Below the pieces are notes generated by a model. It saw only the letters and a list, made by a program, of their open reading frames with translations. It made no database searches and had not been told where the DNA came from. 64,000 bases of DNA, taken from the NCBI GenBank assembly GCA_039621445.1, contig CP154956.1:15417508-15481507 (forward strand). The letters are read 5' to 3'. The position numbers and the translations under genes are program-made. Of the stretch, positions 57,957-64,000 are shown one piece after another. Within the stretch, counting starts at the first letter, position 1, and the number at the start of each line of letters is the position of its first letter. Source of the stretch: Euglena gracilis (lineage: Eukaryota; Euglenida; Euglenophyceae; Euglenales).

Positions 57957-58205
57957 TGTATGTCAGTATGTATGTATGTATGTATGTATGTATGTATGTA
58001 TGTATGTATGTATGTATGTATGTATGTATGTATGCATGTATGTATGTATGTATGTATGTATGTATGTATGTATGTATGTATGTATGTACGTACGTTCGTA
58101 CGTATGTATGTATGTATGTATGTATGTATGTATGTATGTATGTATGTATGTATGTATGTATGTATGTATGCATGCATGCATGCATGCGTATGTATGTATG
58201 TATGT
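57957..58205. repeat. ATGT tetranucleotide array (right part)
   Basis: (TATG)n with an ACGTACGTTCGTACGTA variant near 58087-58103, and GTAAACAAAA repeats after it (58205-58310). Confidence 0.95.
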
Positions 58206-59517
58206 AAAAAAGGTATGTAAACAAAATATACATGTGTGTGTGTGAAAAACAAAATGTGTATGTAAACAAAATGCATGTCAACAAAATATGTATGTAGGTC
58301 TGTATGTAAACAAACTATGCCAACACATCCTCAAAAAGAAAAGAAAACGACTCTTTCTCTGATCCAGTAACAAACAACAGATTTCAAATGTGTCCCTTCC
58401 GAGGCAGCTTGCACATCGCCGGCCCATAATGGCACATTAATTTGGCCTCCACTCGCCACGCTGTCTTGGTCAAGCCCACACCACTGCTCAGCACCACGAT
58501 TGCGTCAGTCACGGCTGGCAGATCTTTCGGGCGGTGGGAAGTCATCTTTCTCAAAAAAAAATGAAACGTACAAAACAATGCCAACCCACCTGACAGGTTG
58601 GCAGGAAAACCCCCCAAGTAGCCTGGTGGGGTGCCAGGGTATTGGAACCAAGCACCTCTGGTCATCCATGTCCCTAGGCCCAGCATCGCCCAGCATCGCC
58701 CAGCATCGCTCAGCATCGCCCAGCATCGCCCAGCATCGCCCAGCATCGCCTTTGGAGCCCTTGAAGGTGTACCTTTTATGCCTGCTGCTTTTGCCGCTCT
58801 CGCCCACTTTTGGCTACTTTTGGCCATCTTTGGTTGCTTTTTGACCACTGCGACTGCTTTTTGAACACTTTTGCCCACATTTGCTGCCTTTTGACCAATT
58901 TTGACTGCTTCTTGACCACTTTTACTGCTTTTTGCCCACTTTTGCCCATTTCCAACCACCTTTGCGGTTTTTTGATCACTTTTGCTGCTTTCTGACCACT
59001 TTTGACCACTTTTGTCTGCTTTTTTACCACTTTTGCCCACGTTTGCTACTTTTTTGCCCACTTTTGGCCATTGTTGCTGCTTTTTGATCACTTTCACTTT
59101 TTTTGCCCACTTTTGCTGCTGTTTGACCACCTTTGCCCACTTTTGCCTGCTTCTTGACCACTTTTGCTGCTTTCTGACCACTTTTGACCACTTTTGCCTG
59201 CTTTTTGACCACTTTGCCCCACTTTTGCCTGCTTTTTGACCACTTTTTGACCACTTTTGCTGCTTTTTGCCAGCACAAGAAATGGTGTGCAGGCCTGTGA
59301 GATGGCAACATCGAGTGCAAGTTGCAAGCCTCTTGCCGGCCAGACAAACAGAGACCAAAACAATTGTTATGCTGGAGGGTGGAGGGTGGCACCCCTGCAA
59401 TTGCAACGGGGTATCGACCCAACACCCTGCCCAGACCAGGCTGGATCTGCGGCGAGTGTAAGTGTTCAGAGGTTATACCAACAACAACCAAGGAAGGACA
59501 CAACAAAATGGCGTTGT

Positions 59518-60230
59518 CCAGCATCTGCACCTTGTCCACCATCTGCACCTTGTCCAGCATCGGCATGTTGTCCACCATCTACATCTTGTCCAGCATCGGC
59601 ATCTTCTCAGTATCTGCAACGTTGTCCGGTGCATGCTTGTGCTTACCAACCGGGGGGGGGGAGGGGGGGTGGGTGCTATAGGGTGCCTGCCCCTAGCAGG
59701 CACACCCCCCCCGGGGGGGGGATAGGGGTCCGGGCCGGACCCAGAAAATTTTCATTGAAAATGGCCTTTTCCGGGCCCCCGGCGCCTTCGGCGCCGGGGT
59801 CGGAGGGGGGTGCCTGCTAGGGGCAGGCACCCCCCAAAACCCTACCCCCCCCCGGGGGGGGGGGTCGGATCGGGTGCTATGGGGTGCCTGCCCCTAGCAC
59901 CCACCCCGTGGGGTAGGCACCCGACTAAGCACAAGCCTGGTCCGGTGTCTGCATCCACTTCATCTTGTTCAGCATCTGCTTCTTGTCCAGCATCTGTATG
60001 TTGTCCAGCATTTACATCTTGTCCAGCATCTGCACCTTGTACAGCATCGGCACCTTGTCCAGCATCGGCATCTTATCAGTATCTGCATCTTGTCCACCAT
60101 CTGCATGTTGTCCAGTATCTGCATCCACTTCATCTTGTCCAGCATCGGCATCTTGTCTGGTATGTACATCTTGTACAACGCCTACATCTTGCCCAGCATC
60201 TGCATCTTGTCCAGAGTCTGTCCAGTATTC
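59518..60230. repeat. 18-bp minisatellite split by a MITE
   Basis: Units like TTGTCCAGCATCTGCACC at 59518-59631 and 59945-60230. The MITE 59632-59939 separates the two parts. Confidence 0.85.
59632..59939. mobile_element. hAT-like MITE nested in a larger element, 308 bp
   Basis: Ends CATGCTTGTGCTTA and TAAGCACAAGCCTG with a perfect 8-bp duplication GTCCGGTG. The inside is almost the same as 4280-4583. It interrupts an 18-bp minisatellite that resumes on its other side, inside the element 58649-60746. Confidence 0.87.
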
Positions 60231-61206
60231 ATCCAATGGCACCCAACCTAGCCAAAATAACCACAAAAGCCCAAAATTGACCCCAAAAAGCCCCCAAAAA
60301 GCAACCAAAATGACCCAAAATGCTTCAAATAAGCAAAAAAAAATACCCAAAAACGCCAAAAGATTGTGAAAAATGACCCAAAATCACCACAAAGGCACAA
60401 AATGGCCCAAAATGCCATAAAATGCGCTCATATTGACCCAAATTAGCCTAATATTTGCCAACTCAGTGACAAATAACCCCCAAATTAGCAAAAATTGATC
60501 CATAATGGCCAAAATGGGTGTAAGACTGGAGAATTGTGGGGAAATTATCCCAGAAATGGGTTTAATTCTTCAAAATGTACAAAAAAATGCCAGCATCGCC
60601 CAGCATCGCCCAGCATCGCCCTGCATCGCCCAGCATCGCCCTGCATCGGAACCCCACCTCTGGTCTCCAAAATTCCAGCATCGCCCAGCATCGCCCAGCA
60701 TCGCCCTGCATCGCCCAGCATCGCCCAGCATCATCAGAGGTGCTTGATTGGAACCAACTTCTGGCCCTGCCCCCCTGCCAGGTTATTTGGGCCACTTCTC
60801 AGCGTCGTAAACTCTGCCCTAAAAAGGGGGGGGTTACAAGTTGCTGGAACCATCTTTTTTGCCCCTCCCCCCGGCGGGTAGTGCCAGCCGCCAGCTCGTT
60901 GGGTTCTCTGGCACCTCACATTCTCCGTTCTGGTTTCCAATGCCTTTCAACAATACGTGTGAAGCCAAAAGATGCATGAGATGGCAATTGGAGACAAAAT
61001 GCCCAAAAGAACACTCGGTGGGTGCTTCTGCTCACTCTTGAAGAAATATAGATTTAACACACACAGATTGCCTGTGCGACCAAAACAATACTAATTTCTG
61101 AGACCTCAGGTACCTTTGCTTGAACGTAGATGGTGTCAAATTGGTAAAAACCCGTAGGCAAGGTTGGGCACGCCTGCGAAAAAACTGCCTTGCATTTAAA
61201 ATTGCA

Positions 61207-61310
61207 TTAATTTATTATTATTATTATTTAATCATTAATTAATAATTAATTAATAATTAATGAAAATCATTAGTTAACTAATTATTGTTAATTCAAAATT
61301 GCATTAAAAA
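61207..61310. repeat. ATTATT/ATTAATTA stretch
   Basis: (TTA)n and (ATTAATTA)n over about 100 bases. Confidence 0.85.
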
Positions 61311-61796
61311 TGCATTGCCTGTAAGAAAAGAATGCACCTTCTGCCCGGTAGAGGAAAAGAACGCACACAGCCCAGTTTGAGGATCAGCGTGCGCCTGGGC
61401 CAGGCTTTCCCCCAGGCAGTGGCGCGGTCAGGACCCAGCCAAAATGCTGTCGATGACCACGTTGGAAGAGGCGCGGGGGAGAGTGGGGAGAGAGGGACAA
61501 GCTGCGCACCCCCGGAGTGGGGGCAAAGGGGGGGATGGGGAGACAGTACGCGGGAGAGCAGTGGGGTTCGGCGAGCCGTTCGGTCTGCGGATGTGGGATA
61601 TGAGATGCGGCGCGGCGGTGTGTCGTCTATTGTGTTTCGGTGTGTGCTGTGTGCGTCAGGCCTCTTTTCAAACCTGGGGGGGGTGGAAAGGGGGTGCTAT
61701 GCACACCCCCTCCCCAGTGACAGGGGGTCGGATTTGGGTCCCAGCTCGACCCAAGCGAACTTCCTTGAAAATGCTCATTTTCGGGCCCCCGGCCAC

Positions 61797-61920
61797 GCCA
61801 TTGCTTATCAACACCCAGGGGGTTGGGGGGGGTCACTTTTCCACTGTCACTTTTCACTTGTCAAAACCATCACCCACTTCCGGTCACTCTGGCCAAAAAA
61901 AAAGCCAAACATACTTAGGC
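61797..61920. mobile_element. Fragment of the CCAGTCAGTCAC element family
   Basis: CCATTGCTTATCAACACCCAGG followed by GGTCACTTTTCCACTGTCAC and TCACCCACTTCCGGTCACTC resembles the elements at 20990 and 42293. Truncated. Confidence 0.4.
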
Positions 61921-61950
61921 GGCCGAATTCGCACTTAAGGGTTTTTCCTT

Positions 61951-62725
61951 TAAAATTTGCGCATTTGCGCAAATGCGCAAATTTTACGAAATTCCTGGGA
62001 CCCTGTACCCTGACACAGGGAGAACAGATTATGAGCTGTGGCACTCCTCTATTGAAGGGGATTAACCTTGGTGTAAATGCTGCTGACCAAGTGATGTGAA
62101 TAGGGCTGAGGGTGAGATTGGTGCTGTTGTACATCAAACAGGAGAGAAGCACACACCCTGTGTTACGACACTTGGAAATGGTGCTGACGTGCTGGCTGAA
62201 CTGACTGTGATACTACTGCCACCGGCAAGAACACACGGAGCCTCAGTAGATCACACACCACAGACTACGTCAGCCAGCCGTCACGCAACTGATGTGTGTT
62301 TGTGGGCGCATTTGCGCAAATAAAAACAATTGTGTTTGTGGGCAAATAAAACGTAAACCGATGATGATAAAATGACGTTGGTGGGCGCAAATGCGCGCAC
62401 AAACAAATTTAGTGGTGCTCGCATTTGCGCAAATGCGCGCACCAACATGTTTATGTTTATTTGCGCAAATGCGCCGACCAACATGTAGTTTTACTTTCCA
62501 TGTTAAAAAACACCGATGAGGACCATGACCCAACAAGGTTTAAAAACGTGATGGGCGTGTTGGTGCACGCATTTGCACAAATAAACACAATTACGTTTGT
62601 GCGCGCATTTGCGCAAATGCGCGCACAAAAAAAACATTTTGTACACCGCTTCAAAATGATGTGTTTGTAGGAGCCTTAGAGCACACAAACAAAGTTGTGT
62701 TTATTCGCGCAAATACGCGCACCAA
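61951..62725. repeat. Cluster of TTTGCGCAAATGCGC palindromes, part 1
   Basis: A perfect 36-bp palindrome at 61951-61986 and a perfect 34-bp one at 62596-62629. Shorter versions lie near 62308, 62388, 62424, 62460, 62570 and 62705. Flanks are often AAATAAAC or GTTTGTG. Confidence 0.85.
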
Positions 62726-62729
62726 CACA

Positions 62730-63700
62730 CATCAGTTGTGCGATGCCATCTCCTCATCCGTGACAGCTGACGAACGCAACTCGTCACGTCAACCATTGAT
62801 TTGCACCATGATTACATGGTGATGAAATTTGTGGTGAGAGGTGGTGTGGAGTGTTCACTGGAACACGGCATGTGACTGGCCAAAATTTGCCTGCCTTACG
62901 TGTGTACATTTGCACTGCTGTTACCTGGCCTGAACGGCCTGTTGTTTTGGCGTCATCCGTTTAGAAGTTATACGTCATGCATTGATGACGTGCAAACGAC
63001 CTGTGACTGTTCGACACCTTTTCTGCAACAGTACTGCGTTACAAGAAGACAAAATTTGGCACCTGAAATGCCCGGGTCGTGTCCGGCCGTAGTCCGTTTT
63101 ATGGTTTTTCTCCGCCATTTTCCCCTTGAAAAACGTAAAAAAAAACACCAGTTTTTGCGCATAATTTGGGGGGAGTGGGTTCCACCGCTTTGATGCACCC
63201 AATGCAGTGGTAAAGGTTCAACACTTCCTTTCATCCAAAGTAACGGGTGTTTGAGGGCTATCTCTCTCCGGCTGCCGGTTGCTATGCACTGGCACCACGT
63301 CGTCCCCCCAGTCTTACACCCCGGTTGCGGGGAATAACGTGGCCGCTGTGGGGGGTGTCGTTGCTCCGGGGAGGTCGATGCCGGCCTGCTGGGTGCTGAA
63401 GCATCAGCAGCCGATGTGGCTGCAACAGCGGAGCCGAGGCCGCAGGTCAGCGGCAGGGCCTTTGGGAGCCAAAAATTGGTGCTGGTGGACGTGCACCGTT
63501 ACTGGGTGGCTGTGCACCCACCTTCAAGAGATCCTATGTCTCCATCTTTTGTGGGACCTGTCAATGGTAAAAAAAACAGCACAATAACGCCATATGCCAG
63601 AGGAAACGGTGTGGCCATTTGGGTTGAACCCATTCAGAAGCCACTAAGGGTAGTTGTAGGAGGGCCAAATGAAATCGCTTTTTACTCCTCCATTGGTGGT
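62730..63700. other. Between palindrome clusters, no gene recognised
   Basis: Mixed-composition DNA. The frame 63416-63820 (+) begins like coding sequence but runs into the palindrome repeat, so it is not called. Confidence 0.35.
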
Positions 63701-63703
63701 TTA

Positions 63704-64000
63704 TTTGCGCATTTGCGCGCATCACGTTGTTTTGTGGGCGCAAATGCGCAAATAAACATAATAAATTGTGCAGTTTCTTCGGGCAGTTTATTTGAGCATT
63801 TGCGCCGACAAACAACGTGATGAGCGGAAATGCGCAAATAAACCACTTCTGCTGTCGGCGTTTGATGGTTATGTTTACATCACACCGTTCTTCTTTGTGT
63901 TTATTTGCGTAAATGCGCAAATAAACAAAGAACATGTTTGTATGCGCATTTGCGCAAATACTCGCATAAACATAATTTGTATTTGTGCGCGCATTTGCGC
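63704..64000. repeat. Cluster of TTTGCGCAAATGCGC palindromes, part 2
   Basis: The same motif at about 63708, 63740, 63798, 63828, 63908, 63945 and 63990. It runs off the window end, so its full length is unknown. Confidence 0.85.

Larger units (their letters stand above)
58649..60746. mobile_element. hAT-like element with subterminal tandem repeats, 2098 bp
   Basis: Ends CAAGCACCTCTG and CAGAGGTGCTTG with a perfect 8-bp duplication ATTGGAAC (58641-58648, 60747-60754). Subterminal arrays of CAGCATCGCC occur at both ends. The core holds a GACCACTTTTGC(C/T)-type satellite (58800-59270), an 18-bp minisatellite, a nested MITE, and a stretch (60360-60590) homologous to 26370-26590 in the 788-bp element. 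No transposase. Confidence 0.88.

Noticed and set aside
58384-59406. 340-codon minus-strand frame rich in Lys, Gln and Ser
   Set aside because: It translates the GACCACTTTTGCC satellite inside the 2098-bp transposon-like element, with no domain and no start or splice support.

Overview
The window is nuclear DNA from a eukaryote with an intron-rich, repeat-rich genome. Coding sequence is scattered in short exons of 40-150 bases. These are separated by introns of 0.3-4 kb packed with homopolymer runs (G/C and A/T), microsatellites and small transposon-like elements. No bacterial-style gene, operon, rRNA, tRNA or CRISPR array was found. The mix of GT-AG and apparent GC-AG introns, MITE-filled introns and long C/G homopolymers would suit a unicellular alga or other protist. 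I cannot name the lineage from this sequence.

The main coding content is two tandem copies of one gene, both on the minus strand. Gene 1 runs from a start codon at 22737 down to about 4110 or 3988. Gene 2 runs from 50425 down to a stop at 33730-33732. Each has 13 exons that I could place, matching in order, phase and (to within a codon or two) length. The conceptual product is about 386 residues in copy 2. It is a multi-pass membrane protein of the triose-phosphate/nucleotide-sugar transporter (TPT, SLC35E-like, DMT superfamily) type. Key family marks are the NLSLKFN segment, the LYKMLQVPF...GVGLATV block, the VLGHVKT motif and a C-terminal VLYSYLK helix. Exons differ mainly at synonymous sites, while the introns no longer align. 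The duplication is therefore old and both copies appear to be under selection.

Layout: 1-4.1 kb lies downstream of gene 1 and holds several short blocks repeated near 29.2-33.0 kb downstream of gene 2, at least one looking like an exon of an adjoining gene or of a longer 3' part. 4.1-22.7 kb is gene 1. 22.8-29.2 kb is mostly repeats between gene 1 and the downstream blocks of gene 2. 33.7-50.4 kb is gene 2. 50.5-64 kb has no recognised gene: it holds ATGT arrays, a 1.5-kb GC-rich CCGG satellite with internal inversions, a 2.1-kb transposon-like element with another nested inside it, and a cluster of TTTGCGCAAA palindromes.

The strongest non-genic theme is a set of non-autonomous DNA elements of 0.1-2.1 kb. 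Their terminal inverted repeats begin CA(G/A)G, and in nine cases they are flanked by exact or 7-of-8 matching 8-bp target-site duplications, which fits the hAT superfamily. Many sit in introns very close to splice sites. No transposase was seen.
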